In this document: one piece after another, positions 10,343 to 19,845 of the stretch
How positions within the stretch are numbered: the stretch's first letter is position 1
How the letters are laid out: each line of letters opens with the position of its first letter
DNA from: Vibrio salilacus
Lineage (GTDB): Bacteria > Pseudomonadota > Gammaproteobacteria > Enterobacterales > Vibrionaceae
Assembly: GCF_002811245.1 (NCBI RefSeq)
Contig: NZ_NIVQ01000007.1
Coordinates: 1 to 64,000 of the forward strand
DNA length: 64,000 nucleotides
Direction: 5' to 3'
Notes under the pieces: generated by a model
What the model was told of the DNA's origin: nothing
What the model saw: the letters and a program-made list of their open reading frames with translations, nothing else
The model's database searches: none
Program-made: the position numbers and the translations under genes

Positions 10343-10358
10343 AAGCAACCGTTTGCGT
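10343..10358 (-). promoter_or_regulatory. PurR operator upstream of purL
   Basis: AAGCAACCGTTTGCGT matches the PurR consensus at 14 of 16 positions. It lies about 165 bp before the purL start, in the purL-mltF divergent region (10179-10477). The remainder of that region shows no further gene. Confidence 0.75.
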
Positions 10359-10477
10359 CATTTTTTTTGTCAAATTTGAAATACAACCAACATCTAAAAT
10401 TAAGCGCCCTTATCTCGAACAGGTACGGATTGACTTGCCTTGTTATACCACTTTGATATAAATGCCCTATTGAATGC

Positions 10478-12037
10478 ATGAGAATGTCGTTAATGAAAAA
10501 GCATTGCCTAAAACAACTGACATCCTTCAGCGCACTGATCGTTTCCGTGTTACTGATGGCAGGTTGTCAAATTGAGTCTGATCCAAAGAGTGAATTAGAA
10601 CTTATCAAAGAGCGCGGCGTCTTGCGCGTCGGCACACTCAACAATCAACTCTCTTACTATATTGGTCCTGACGGCCCAGCGGGTCTTGACTATGAACTGG
10701 CACGTGAGTTTGCCAACGAACTCGGTGTGCAGCTCGAAATGAAGCCCGCTTATCGTATCTCGAGCCTTTACCCTGCCTTACAACATGGTGAAATCGACAT
10801 TATTGCCGCAGGTCTAACCCAGTCACCGGAACGCCTAAAAGCGTTTCGCCCTAGTCCTTCTTATTACTATGTCAGTCAGCAAGTGGTGTATAAAAAAGGT
10901 CATTGGCGGCCACGAACGCTCGAACAGTTACTTAAAAAACAGGCGCAACTCATCGAAGAAAATAATGGCGAAGATGTACTACGCATTGTGAGTGACTCAC
11001 ATTTCAATCAAAGCTTGTCCGAGATTCAGGCCAAGCATCCTGAGTTTTCTTACGATATCGACCCAAATGCTGATGTGAATGATCTGCTCAAAGCGGTTTC
11101 TGATGGCGACTTACGTTTTACCGTGGCTGACTCGGTCGAAGTGTCCCTGTCCCAGCGTATCTACCCCGATATCGCTCTTGCCTTTGAGCTCACCGAAGAT
11201 CAACCAATTTCTTGGCTTTTGCGCCGTTCTCAAGACGAAAGCTTGTATGGCTTGCTGATTGAATTCTTTGGCAGTATTAAGCAATCAGGCCACCTAGCGT
11301 CATTGGAAGAAAAATACATCGGACATATCAGTAGTTTTGACTATGTCGATACCCGTGCTTTCATTCGCGCTCTTGATTCCAAGCTGCCGAAGTGGTCACC
11401 GCTGTTTAAAAAATATTCTGACGAGTTTGATTGGCGGCTAGTGGCTGCATTAGCGTACCAAGAATCTCATTGGAATCCGCTCGCTAAATCGCCAACCGGT
11501 GTCCGTGGCATGATGATGCTGACCTTGCCAACCGCGAAAAGCGTTGGCGTGACCAATCGATTAGACCCAGAACAATCCGTGCGTGGCGGCGTTGAATATC
11601 TACGTCGCATTGTCACCCGCATTCCTGACTCGATTGAAGATCACGAGAAAATTTGGTTCGCTTTGGCCTCTTACAATGTTGGTTACGGCCACATGATGGA
11701 CGCGCGACGCTTAACCAAAAAGCAAGGAGGCAATCCAAATGCTTGGTCTGACGTCAAAGATCGCTTGCCTCTACTAAGACAGAAAAAGTACTACAGTCAG
11801 AGTCGTTACGGCTTTGCCCGTGGTGATGAGGCGCGTAACTACGTTGAGAATATTCGTCGCTATTACCAAAGTATCATTGGTCATGTTGAGCAGCAAACGG
11901 TCAACGATGAAGACAATGATATCAATGATCTAGCTGTAATTGAGTTTGTAGAAGAGGCAATCGCAACGACTGACGTTAATGAAGACAATGCAAATGATGG
12001 TGAAGAAGAAATTGAACAAGATGTGATTGAAAAATAA
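10478..12037 (+). CDS. mltF: Membrane-bound lytic murein transglycosylase F
   Basis: MltF is an outer-membrane lipoprotein that cleaves peptidoglycan and releases 1,6-anhydromuropeptides. The 519-residue protein has a lipoprotein signal with lipobox LMAGC (Cys30), a periplasmic amino-acid-binding-protein-like module (about 45-290; GVLRVGTLNN at its start) that acts as a regulatory domain, and a C-terminal SLT domain. There the catalytic glutamate is E329 in AYQESHWNP, followed by GVRGMMMLT and the conserved ASYNVGYGH. The last 50 residues are strongly acidic. Start codons at 10484 and 10493 are also possible. Confidence 0.93.
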   Translation: MRMSLMKKHCLKQLTSFSALIVSVLLMAGCQIESDPKSELELIKERGVLRVGTLNNQLSYYIGPDGPAGLDYELAREFANELGVQLEMKPAYRISSLYPALQHGEIDIIAAGLTQSPERLKAFRPSPSYYYVSQQVVYKKGHWRPRTLEQLLKKQAQLIEENNGEDVLRIVSDSHFNQSLSEIQAKHPEFSYDIDPNADVNDLLKAVSDGDLRFTVADSVEVSLSQRIYPDIALAFELTEDQPISWLLRRSQDESLYGLLIEFFGSIKQSGHLASLEEKYIGHISSFDYVDTRAFIRALDSKLPKWSPLFKKYSDEFDWRLVAALAYQESHWNPLAKSPTGVRGMMMLTLPTAKSVGVTNRLDPEQSVRGGVEYLRRIVTRIPDSIEDHEKIWFALASYNVGYGHMMDARRLTKKQGGNPNAWSDVKDRLPLLRQKKYYSQSRYGFARGDEARNYVENIRRYYQSIIGHVEQQTVNDEDNDINDLAVIEFVEEAIATTDVNEDNANDGEEEIEQDVIEK

Positions 12038-12249
12038 CGCCCTGTTCCAAGTGTGTCTTTCAAGTAACGAATTGACATACTTGACTTCTTGGCATTAAAG
12101 CCATAAATAGTAAAAGTATTGACCATCTTGTGCGGTTGTTCTTAAAACTGTCACAAAGCTTCGGTACAACGGAGCGATAAAGACGGTTTCAGTGCGTTTG
12201 AAGCCGCAACGCATTTGTTCTTACTTTAATTACAATAGGAGGTTGTTTT

Positions 12250-12384
12250 ATGCAAAAACGTAGAATGCAGTCAAAACGCCTTAATAAAACGGTTACCGCA
12301 ACTCGACGCAAGCGTATGCTCAGCAACAACAAGAAAAAAGTCATTGCACGTCACCGAGCCTTTATGCAGTTGATCGCAGAATAA
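12250..12384 (+). CDS. Small highly basic protein, unknown function
   Basis: A 44-residue frame starts MQKRRMQSKRLNKTV and contains about 15 Lys/Arg with almost no acid residues. It is preceded by a near-perfect Shine-Dalgarno AGGAGG (12237-12242), 7 bp from the ATG, and followed by its own terminator, which argues strongly for a real gene. The composition suggests binding to RNA, DNA or the ribosome. It does not match ribosomal protein L34, L36 or Sra that I can recognise, and I cannot name it. Confidence 0.75.
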   Translation: MQKRRMQSKRLNKTVTATRRKRMLSNNKKKVIARHRAFMQLIAE

Positions 12385-12394
12385 CTTAAACCCA

Positions 12395-12424
12395 CAAGCG
12401 CCTTATTCAAGGCGTTTGTCTTAT
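12395..12424 (+). terminator. Hairpin terminator after the small basic gene
   Basis: A 10-bp stem with one G-T pair (12395-12404 with 12409-12418) and an ATTC loop is followed by a short T-containing tail. Confidence 0.65.
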
Positions 12425-12471
12425 CTGATGAGCACCTACTCGTCAGGCTGCTGCGGGTCTTGCTCACTCCC

Positions 12472-12993
12472 CTACTCTACTTGTTTCGCCTGTTTTCTTT
12501 GCGCTTTTTGTTCTTTGCGTCGGCGTTTAAAAAAGCTCTGCAACTGAGCTCGGCACTCTTGCTCTAACAGTCCGCTTTCTACATCGGCATAATGGTACGC
12601 CGCTTGATGCTCAAACAAATTAAGCACCGTTCCGGCCGCCCCTGCTTTAAGATCTGGCGCTGCAAATACAATACGTTTTACTCGGCTATGCAACAGCGCT
12701 CCTGCGCACATTGGGCATGGCTCTAACGTCACATATAACGTGGTATCAAGTAAACGGTAATTGCCTAACACTTGGCCGGCTTTACGCAGCGTTTGTATTT
12801 CAGCATGTGCCGTCGCGTCATGTTCGCTGATGGATAAATTCCATCCCTCGGCAATAATTTGACCGTCTTTAACTAATACCGCGCCGACCGGCACCTCGCC
12901 CTGCTGCTCAGCCAACTCTGCCAGTTGCATCGCTCGACGCATAAATTGGTGATCTTGCTGACTAAATGGGCTTAATTGTATGTTATCGCTCAT
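12472..12993 (-). CDS. tadA: tRNA adenosine(34) deaminase TadA
   Basis: TadA deaminates A34 to inosine in the anticodon of tRNA-Arg(ACG). The 173-residue protein has the cytidine-deaminase-fold zinc site: H63 and E65 in HAEI, then C93 and C96 in PCPMC. It also has EVPVGAVLV and the C-terminal FFKRRRKEQK tail that binds tRNA. The start at 12993 overlaps by 4 bp the stop of the LysR remnant upstream, so ribosomes finishing that remnant could re-initiate here. Confidence 0.95.
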   Translation of the reverse strand: MSDNIQLSPFSQQDHQFMRRAMQLAELAEQQGEVPVGAVLVKDGQIIAEGWNLSISEHDATAHAEIQTLRKAGQVLGNYRLLDTTLYVTLEPCPMCAGALLHSRVKRIVFAAPDLKAGAAGTVLNLFEHQAAYHYADVESGLLEQECRAQLQSFFKRRRKEQKAQRKQAKQVE

Positions 12994-13205
12994 GATTGTT
13001 CTCGGTTTAGCGCTGTAGATAAATAGTCAATCAAGGTACGGACTTTTGATGTCAATCTTCGGCTTTGCGCATAGAGAGCCCAAATAACTTCCTGATTGCC
13101 TAAACGAATCGCCAAGTCGTAACCCTCTTGAACTAAATCTATACGTTGATTCGACAAGACTAAATCGAGCTCAATTTGAGGATGCTGCAACAAAAACTGA
13201 TGCAT
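12990..13205 (-). pseudogene. Collapsed LysR-type regulator remnant beside frmA
   Basis: A 71-residue frame joins two distant parts of a LysR regulator. Residues 1-36 (HPQIELDLVLSNQ, DLVQEGYDLAIRLG) match the start of the effector-binding domain; residues 43-66 (WALYAQSRRLTSKVRTLIDY) match the extreme C-terminus. The DNA-binding domain and roughly 120 central residues are missing. A LysR gene divergent from the frmA-fghA pair is common in gammaproteobacteria, so this is probably the dead frmA regulator. Whether the remaining peptide is made is unknown. Confidence 0.75.
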
Positions 13206-13311
13206 TAACGGCGCATTACGTTATCGTAATAGTTTATTTCAGATTAAGGTAATTATCATTAATTAAGAAACAAATACACTAGGCTTATCGGATGCAAACA
13301 CGCTGACTTAG

Positions 13312-14454
<1,143 letters not shown>

Positions 14455-14509
14455 TCTCTCCAAGGGCGGCGTTTAATCACGCCGCACTTTGTTGTAACTA
14501 GGAGCCCCA

Positions 14510-15355
14510 ATGACCATTGAAAACATCAGCCAAGCCAAAGTTTTTTCTGGCTGGCACAAACAGTATCAACACCATTCCGACGTACTAAACTGCCAAATGT
14601 GCTTCGCCATTTTCCTGCCTCCGCAAGCCAGTGACACCAACCCGGTGCCTGTGCTTTATTGGTTGTCCGGCCTTACCTGCAGTGACGAAAATTTCATGCA
14701 GAAAGCCGCGGCCTTCCGCATCGCTGCCAAACTCGGTATTGCTATCGTTGCTCCTGACACCAGCCCACGCGGTGACGCAGTGGCCGATGCTGCTGATGGT
14801 GCTTATGATCTTGGCCTTGGCGCAGGTTTCTATGTCAATGCCACTCAGGCACCTTGGAATAAGCACTATCACATGTACAGCTACGTCGTCGATGAACTGC
14901 CGAAATTAGTTGAACAACACTTCCCTGTCACGCAAGTGCGCTCGATCTCCGGCCACAGCATGGGCGGCCATGGCGCGTTAATGATTGGTTTACGCAATAG
15001 CGACAAATACCGTTCTATCTCGGCGTTTAGCCCTATTACTCATCCAATCAACTGCCCTTGGGGACAAAAAGCATTTAGCCATTATCTGGGCAATGATAGC
15101 CAAGCGTGGAAAGAGTATGACAGTGTCGAACTGCTCAAATCGCGCCAAGCCAGTGTGCCGATTTTGGTAGACCAAGGCGAAGACGACAGCTTTTTACAGC
15201 AGCAGTTAAAACCAGAGTTACTGCTTGCTGCGGCAGAGGCATCGCAAAGCAATATAAAACTGCGTATGCAACCGGGCTATGATCACAGCTACTTCTTTAT
15301 TCAAAGCTTTATTGATGATCATTTAAGATTCCATGCCAATTATCTAAAAGATTAA
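14510..15355 (+). CDS. fghA: S-formylglutathione hydrolase
   Basis: FghA hydrolyses S-formylglutathione to formate and glutathione. The 281-residue alpha/beta hydrolase has the esterase-D family features: YWLSGLTCSDENF (oxyanion region), the nucleophile S150 in GHSMGGHGAL, an Asp near 226 and the His of GYDHSYFF near 260. It is co-transcribed with frmA. The last codons and the stop lie inside a 19-bp tandem duplication. Confidence 0.93.
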   Translation: MTIENISQAKVFSGWHKQYQHHSDVLNCQMCFAIFLPPQASDTNPVPVLYWLSGLTCSDENFMQKAAAFRIAAKLGIAIVAPDTSPRGDAVADAADGAYDLGLGAGFYVNATQAPWNKHYHMYSYVVDELPKLVEQHFPVTQVRSISGHSMGGHGALMIGLRNSDKYRSISAFSPITHPINCPWGQKAFSHYLGNDSQAWKEYDSVELLKSRQASVPILVDQGEDDSFLQQQLKPELLLAAAEASQSNIKLRMQPGYDHSYFFIQSFIDDHLRFHANYLKD

Positions 15356-15382
15356 ACCTATATTAAAAGATTAAACCTATAT
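15345..15382. repeat. 19-bp tandem duplication across the fghA stop
   Basis: The unit TAAAAGATTAAACCTATAT occurs at 15345-15363 and again at 15364-15382, perfectly. The first copy includes the final codons and stop of fghA, so the protein is unaffected. It looks like a recent slippage event. Confidence 0.85.
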
Positions 15383-15398
15383 TAGCGCCGAAAACAAC

Positions 15399-15422
15399 AA
15401 AGCCCGTCATGTGACGGGCTTT
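15399..15422. terminator. Bidirectional terminator between fghA and the AbgT gene
   Basis: AAAGCCCGTCA (15399-15409) and TGACGGGCTTT (15412-15422) form an 11-bp perfect stem between convergent genes. Confidence 0.85.
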
Positions 15423-15440
15423 GTTGTTTCAACATTTAGC

Positions 15441-17000
15441 TTACATAGTGTAAGTGTATGGTGCTTGAATACCTAGTGGGATGCCTAACATCCAGTAGGC
15501 CACAAGGAAGATAGACCAACCGATTAACATCGCAATCGAGAACGGCATCATCAATGAAGCAAGTGTACCGATCCCCGTTGACTTCACGTAGCGCTGACAG
15601 TAAACCACCACTAGCGGGAAGAAGACCATCAGAGGCGAAATGATGTTCGAAACTGAATCACCAACACGGTAGGCCGCTTGCGATAGCTCAGGAGAGATAC
15701 CCACAGCCATTAACATAGGCACTAGAATAGGGCCAATCAGCGCCCACTTGGCCGATGCAGAGCCGATCAACAAGTTGACACACGCCGTCAGCAAAATCAT
15801 ACCCACAATGGTCGCTTCACCCGGCAAGTTCATCGCTTTCAAACCTTCAGCACCGTAGAGCGCAAGCATAGTACCGATGTTTGACTGAGCAAATGCTGAT
15901 AGGAACTGTGCACAGAAGAATGACATCACGATATAGGCCCCCATGGTTGACATGGTATCCGCCATCGCCTTGATAATATCGTTGCTGGTTTTGAATGTGC
16001 CTGACACTTTACCGTAGACATAACCAGGGATAATAAACAGAATGAAGATCAATGGAACGATAGACTTCATTATCGGCGCAGAAAAGGCGGTGATTTCACC
16101 TTCAGGCGAACGCAAGGCTGAGTTTTCAGGCACAAGAGCAGCAACGAGAATAGCAATACCCACCATCATCGCCCAACCGGCATAACGGAATGCTTTTGAT
16201 TCGATCTCGGTAAACGTACCAAGGTTAGGCGCTGTTTCTGCGTCTTCATCGATAGGCGTATTCGCCAGACGTGGCTCAATGATTTTCTCGGTTACATACC
16301 AACCAATCGCCACGATAATAACCGACGACATGCCAGTGAAGAAAATATTCGCCAGTGGGTTTACCACATATTCTGGATCAAGTACGTTCGCAGCTGTTTG
16401 AGTAAAACCGGCTAAAAGCGGATCGATACCTGAAGGAATGAAGTTGGCCGAGAAACCGCCAGAAACGCCAGCGAACGCCGCGGCAATACCAGCCAGAGGG
16501 TGACGACCTGCCGCATGGAAAATGATACCACCTAGCGGGATAACCAGTACGTAGCCCGCATCCGCTGCTGTGTGTGACACAATAGCCACCAGAATAAGCA
16601 TTGGCGTAAGCAGCTTGGCTGGTGTGAAGTTAAGCATTTTCTTCAGACCAGTGGTAATAAAGCCTGAAGAGTCCGCCACACCGACACCAAGCATCGCGAC
16701 CAGCACAATACCTAGCGGCGCAAATCCAGTAAACGTTGTGACCATGTTAGCGAGGAAACTTGCTAAAGATTCGCCAGTTAAAAGGTTATTGATCGCAAGT
16801 GCTTCGCCCGAACGAGGATTAATCAGATCAAAGCTAAAGTTTGATAACAGCGCCGACGTACCCCAAGTGATCATTAGTGCCCAAAAGAACAAAATAGCAG
16901 GGTCGGGAATCTTATTACCGACGCGTTCGATAAAGTTTAAAAAGCGGTCCATCCCACTCGGCTGTGATGACGGTGCATTATTGATTGTTTCGTTACTCAT
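15441..17000 (-). CDS. AbgT family transporter
   Basis: The 519-residue inner membrane protein has about a dozen hydrophobic segments and matches the AbgT family (p-aminobenzoyl-glutamate importer AbgT and sulfonamide exporter MtrF). Family marks include FIERVGNKIPDPAILFFWALM near the start, SHTAADAGYVLVIPLGG, and SGGFSANFIPSGIDPLLAG. Members move p-aminobenzoate or its conjugates, coupled to an ion gradient; substrate and direction cannot be read from sequence. No abgAB hydrolase genes adjoin it. The 275 bp upstream (17001-17275) hold its promoter region and no other gene. Confidence 0.85.
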   Translation of the reverse strand: MSNETINNAPSSQPSGMDRFLNFIERVGNKIPDPAILFFWALMITWGTSALLSNFSFDLINPRSGEALAINNLLTGESLASFLANMVTTFTGFAPLGIVLVAMLGVGVADSSGFITTGLKKMLNFTPAKLLTPMLILVAIVSHTAADAGYVLVIPLGGIIFHAAGRHPLAGIAAAFAGVSGGFSANFIPSGIDPLLAGFTQTAANVLDPEYVVNPLANIFFTGMSSVIIVAIGWYVTEKIIEPRLANTPIDEDAETAPNLGTFTEIESKAFRYAGWAMMVGIAILVAALVPENSALRSPEGEITAFSAPIMKSIVPLIFILFIIPGYVYGKVSGTFKTSNDIIKAMADTMSTMGAYIVMSFFCAQFLSAFAQSNIGTMLALYGAEGLKAMNLPGEATIVGMILLTACVNLLIGSASAKWALIGPILVPMLMAVGISPELSQAAYRVGDSVSNIISPLMVFFPLVVVYCQRYVKSTGIGTLASLMMPFSIAMLIGWSIFLVAYWMLGIPLGIQAPYTYTM

Positions 17001-17275
17001 GGTAACTCCATATGTGATGTTGTAGCCGAAGACCTTTATGCGGTTATTATGTTGGCCTATTTTTAACTAAACATTCTATAAAAGCCGGCAACGAAAAGCA
17101 CAGTATTCTAGTGGTTTTTCCATAATTGGAGACATATTTTGCAAAAACACCATTGACGTGCAACATTATAAAAACACGACCTCCCCTCGAAATGAAACAA
17201 GTTAGAAACAAGTATTAAACCAAGCTGTAAAGCGTATCGTACGCTGGAAGATAACAACGACTCATTTAGACGAAA

Positions 17276-17704
17276 TTATTCACTTGAGTGGTAGCCGTGT
17301 TGAGCTGAAAGCAGGGTTAGAATAGAAATCGATTGCCTATCACCACTTCTCTGTGGCCAACTAACATTAACTTGCACTTGTTGCAGGTCATTGCTGTCCC
17401 AACCAGGCACTGGCGATAATTGCCAGCGAATATGATAAGGCGCATACAGTTCCAACTCAGTACCCGACTGCAATAACGCAAAATCCGCAACTTCAGTGTC
17501 GGAGTATCCACTGACAGCTCCGCGTGTCCCAAACCACTCTAATTGTTGCTCTGCTAAGTTAAGCGCCACAACACTGTTCACCGCAAAATCGGCTCTTTGC
17601 TCGACACTAACTTGCAGCTTGGTTAGCCCAAGAGACGCAATACTGATCATCGCCAGCGCAACTAATACCTCTAGCAAACTGAACCCTTGCCGACTACTCA
17701 ACAT
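17276..17704 (-). CDS. Type IV pilus minor pilin, PilV-like
   Basis: The 142-residue protein begins MLSSRQGFSLLEVLVALAMISIASLG: a short leader, the prepilin cleavage site G/F with Glu at +5, and the hydrophobic N-terminal helix. The frame is open upstream, but the start at 17704 gives the normal leader. It is the last gene of a four-gene minor pilin operon and overlaps the preceding gene by 11 bp. In V. cholerae the homologous cluster beside dnaKJ serves the competence (DNA-uptake) pilus; the same role is inferred here. Confidence 0.8.
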   Translation of the reverse strand: MLSSRQGFSLLEVLVALAMISIASLGLTKLQVSVEQRADFAVNSVVALNLAEQQLEWFGTRGAVSGYSDTEVADFALLQSGTELELYAPYHIRWQLSPVPGWDSNDLQQVQVNVSWPQRSGDRQSISILTLLSAQHGYHSSE

Positions 17705-18128
17705 ACCAGCCTCCACGTACCCAACGAAATCGCGTTTGACCACTGTTTTCTGTATTACTCGCAAGAAAGTGAAAACGGCGACGCATTTGATGCTGACCAA
17801 ATGTAGCTGTAATGACAAATTGCCCGGTCGGCAGAGCCTCGACCGCCAAGCGATCAATCGTCACTATTGCTGCACAGCGATCCAGTTGCGAGGCGTTATT
17901 AAGTACAAGAGCAAGGTTGGATTGATGCGCAACCACACTCGCGGCAGCACACTCAATTCCACCTTCAAGACGCCAGTGAATTTGCCGCACTTTCACCTCA
18001 TTTTGCGCTCGTTTGATTTGATACATGACCGTTTTCATCGAAGCCAAGTTCATCATCAATGCGGCCGCTAGCAACACTGACGTCATTATCAAGGTGATCG
18101 CGCCGCACTGTTCTTGATAGCGCTTCAT
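17694..18128 (-). CDS. PilX-like minor pilin-cluster protein
   Basis: The 144-residue protein has a hydrophobic N-terminal helix after MKRYQEQCGAITLIMTSVLL but only a loosely pilin-like leader; a Gly lies before AITLIM, without a clear Glu at +5. That fits PilX-type proteins, which occupy this position between PilW and PilV. Three cysteines in the globular part could form a disulfide. It starts on the last base of the pilW-like gene and overlaps the pilV-like gene. Confidence 0.65.
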   Translation of the reverse strand: MKRYQEQCGAITLIMTSVLLAAALMMNLASMKTVMYQIKRAQNEVKVRQIHWRLEGGIECAAASVVAHQSNLALVLNNASQLDRCAAIVTIDRLAVEALPTGQFVITATFGQHQMRRRFHFLASNTENSGQTRFRWVRGGWYVE

Positions 18129-18763
18129 TAGAAATTTCTCAGTAAAGTGGTTAGCTCAAGTTGATGAGCAATGGTCGGGTCGGTCATCAAGCGCCCAGAA
18201 AGGCGAATCGTTATACTTTGATTCTCAGCCCCTTCGCCAACTATCGCAGCATCCGTAACGCTAAATTCAGTCACCGATATTTGCTCGGGATTAAATAAGT
18301 TAAAACAGTGACCATTCCAACCTGATAGCGAGGCATGATAAAACGACACCGAGCCAGTCAATTGCTTTTCGCACAACAGTAAACCGTGGCCAACCGCTGC
18401 GTCTAAAGAGAGGTGATGTTTCACTACCACGGTGCGAAACACCTCTTGCCCCGTTGTAGCAATACGATAAACGTAGCCAAGCGCACTGGGCGATGATTCA
18501 AGGTGAACGATATGCGAACTGGAGGTAAGAGAAACCGGCGAAGCGGCTGTGGGATCATAACCCGCGCGTTGCAGATCTTGTTTGATTTGCAAGGCAGCGC
18601 TGGCTAGGTTTTGGATTAATAGTAACTGTTTTGAACGTTGGGTAGCTAGCTTTTGACCACTAATGAATATCGCCCCAACAATACTTAGTGCCATCACACC
18701 TAGTAGCGTCGCCGCGAGCAGTTCCATCAAACTCACGCCGCGTTGAGCACACTTTAGCGACAT
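18128..18763 (-). CDS. Type IV pilus minor pilin, PilW-like
   Basis: The 211-residue protein starts MSLKCAQRGVSLMELLAATLLGVMALS, a class III signal with cleavage after G9, Glu at +5 and a 20-residue hydrophobic helix. The rest is a beta-rich globular domain with a Cys pair. Size and order match PilW. It overlaps the FimT-like gene by 10 bp. The minor pilins prime pilus assembly at the inner membrane. Confidence 0.8.
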   Translation of the reverse strand: MSLKCAQRGVSLMELLAATLLGVMALSIVGAIFISGQKLATQRSKQLLLIQNLASAALQIKQDLQRAGYDPTAASPVSLTSSSHIVHLESSPSALGYVYRIATTGQEVFRTVVVKHHLSLDAAVGHGLLLCEKQLTGSVSFYHASLSGWNGHCFNLFNPEQISVTEFSVTDAAIVGEGAENQSITIRLSGRLMTDPTIAHQLELTTLLRNF

Positions 18764-19251
18764 GGCGAATATCCGTAATATGACCCATCAATGCCGCACA
18801 ACATCACTCGATTACCGCCAAAAGAGCTGCTCAGTTTCAGCTTGGCTTGTGGTTTGTGATGGCTATAAAAGGTGATGCTCCCGGCTTTAATCCGCCCACG
18901 CTCAGCCGCGAATTTAATTTTGTCCGCGGAGTAGGTCCAACTCATGGCGATGCTAGTAAACCACTCCCCTTGTAATACCAATAAGGTCTTGCCACTATTT
19001 GCCGCACTCGCATCCGTCAGAGTCAATTGCCAAATCGCCGCACTCGGATAACTAAAGTGCGCCCATAAATCCTGATTACGCCAAATCGCCTCAGATCGAG
19101 CCTGAACCATAAAGCCACTAAGCTCATCAGCTAAACGGCGCATTTGTCCATTGTGGCTAAGCCCGCTCACTTGAGGCGCGGCGCTAACCAGTAAAACACT
19201 GAGTATGGCGATCACAACAACCAGTTCAAAGAGTGTAAAGCCGCGAAACAT
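18754..19251 (-). CDS. FimT/GspH-type minor pilin
   Basis: The 165-residue protein starts MFRGFTLFELVVVIAILSVLL; the leader is only four residues (MFRG) before F+1, with Glu at +5. The globular part has the GspH/FimT pattern (RRLADELSGFMVQARSEAIWRNQ). It is the first gene of the minus-strand minor pilin operon. In some bacteria FimT binds DNA during uptake, which fits the cluster's likely competence role. Confidence 0.8.
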   Translation of the reverse strand: MFRGFTLFELVVVIAILSVLLVSAAPQVSGLSHNGQMRRLADELSGFMVQARSEAIWRNQDLWAHFSYPSAAIWQLTLTDASAANSGKTLLVLQGEWFTSIAMSWTYSADKIKFAAERGRIKAGSITFYSHHKPQAKLKLSSSFGGNRVMLCGIDGSYYGYSPCR

Positions 19252-19357
19252 TTCTCAAATTCCCATGTAATTCGTTATGACGATGGTTTTTCATCTTGTT
19301 GAGATGCTAACAGTTCTCAACAATAGGCAAACACTCATCCATAAAAGCTGGGAAACA

Positions 19358-19786
19358 ATGAAAATGAATCACTGCAAACAGAGCACAACAAGAGTAATTG
19401 GCATGACATTGATCGAGTTAGTGATCGTTGTGGCTATCATCAGTCTACTGGCGGCCATCGCCTATCCTAACTATCAACGCTACCTACTGCGCGGCCAGCG
19501 TACCGCGGCTTTAGCTGACTTGGCGTTAATTCAGCTCGAAGTAGAACGAAATTATCAAACCAGTTATCTCCAAGCTAGTGAAGGCGTCATAACCCAAGGT
19601 CACTGCAATGGGTGTCAAAGTTCACCTCAGCAATACACATTGTCACTCTCGGCAACTGAAGACGACTACATAATCTCGGCCACCCCAATCGGCATCCAAC
19701 GTAACGATCGCTGCGCCGAACTCAGTTATCAACAACTGTCGCTCGATCACGCAGGCAATCAACAACCGGCGAAATGTTGGAAATAG
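19358..19786 (+). CDS. Type IV pilin, PilE-like, divergent from the minor pilin operon
   Basis: The 142-residue protein has a leader ending in VIG, cleavage before MTLIELVIVVAIISLLAAIAYP, Glu at +5, then YQRYLLRGQRTAALADLA, typical of the PilE/PilA helix. Four cysteines lie in the globular domain, including CNGC. The frame is open upstream; the ATG at 19358 gives a short leader. It is divergent from the other four minor pilins, whereas many genomes keep all five in one direction. Confidence 0.8.
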   Translation: MKMNHCKQSTTRVIGMTLIELVIVVAIISLLAAIAYPNYQRYLLRGQRTAALADLALIQLEVERNYQTSYLQASEGVITQGHCNGCQSSPQQYTLSLSATEDDYIISATPIGIQRNDRCAELSYQQLSLDHAGNQQPAKCWK

Positions 19787-19795
19787 CCGATACAA

Positions 19796-19820
19796 AAAAG
19801 CCTGCACGAGGCAGGCTTTT
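19796..19820. terminator. Bidirectional terminator between pilE-like gene and dnaJ
   Basis: AAAAGCCTGC (19796-19805) pairs with GCAGGCTTTT (19811-19820) around a 5-nt loop between convergent genes. Confidence 0.9.
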
Positions 19821-19845
19821 GGGTTTTATATGCGTTGATACTTAA

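Noticed and set aside
12250..12384. Ribosomal protein L34 (rpmH) identity for the small basic gene
   Set aside because: L34 starts MKRTFQPS/T and has a conserved core absent here.
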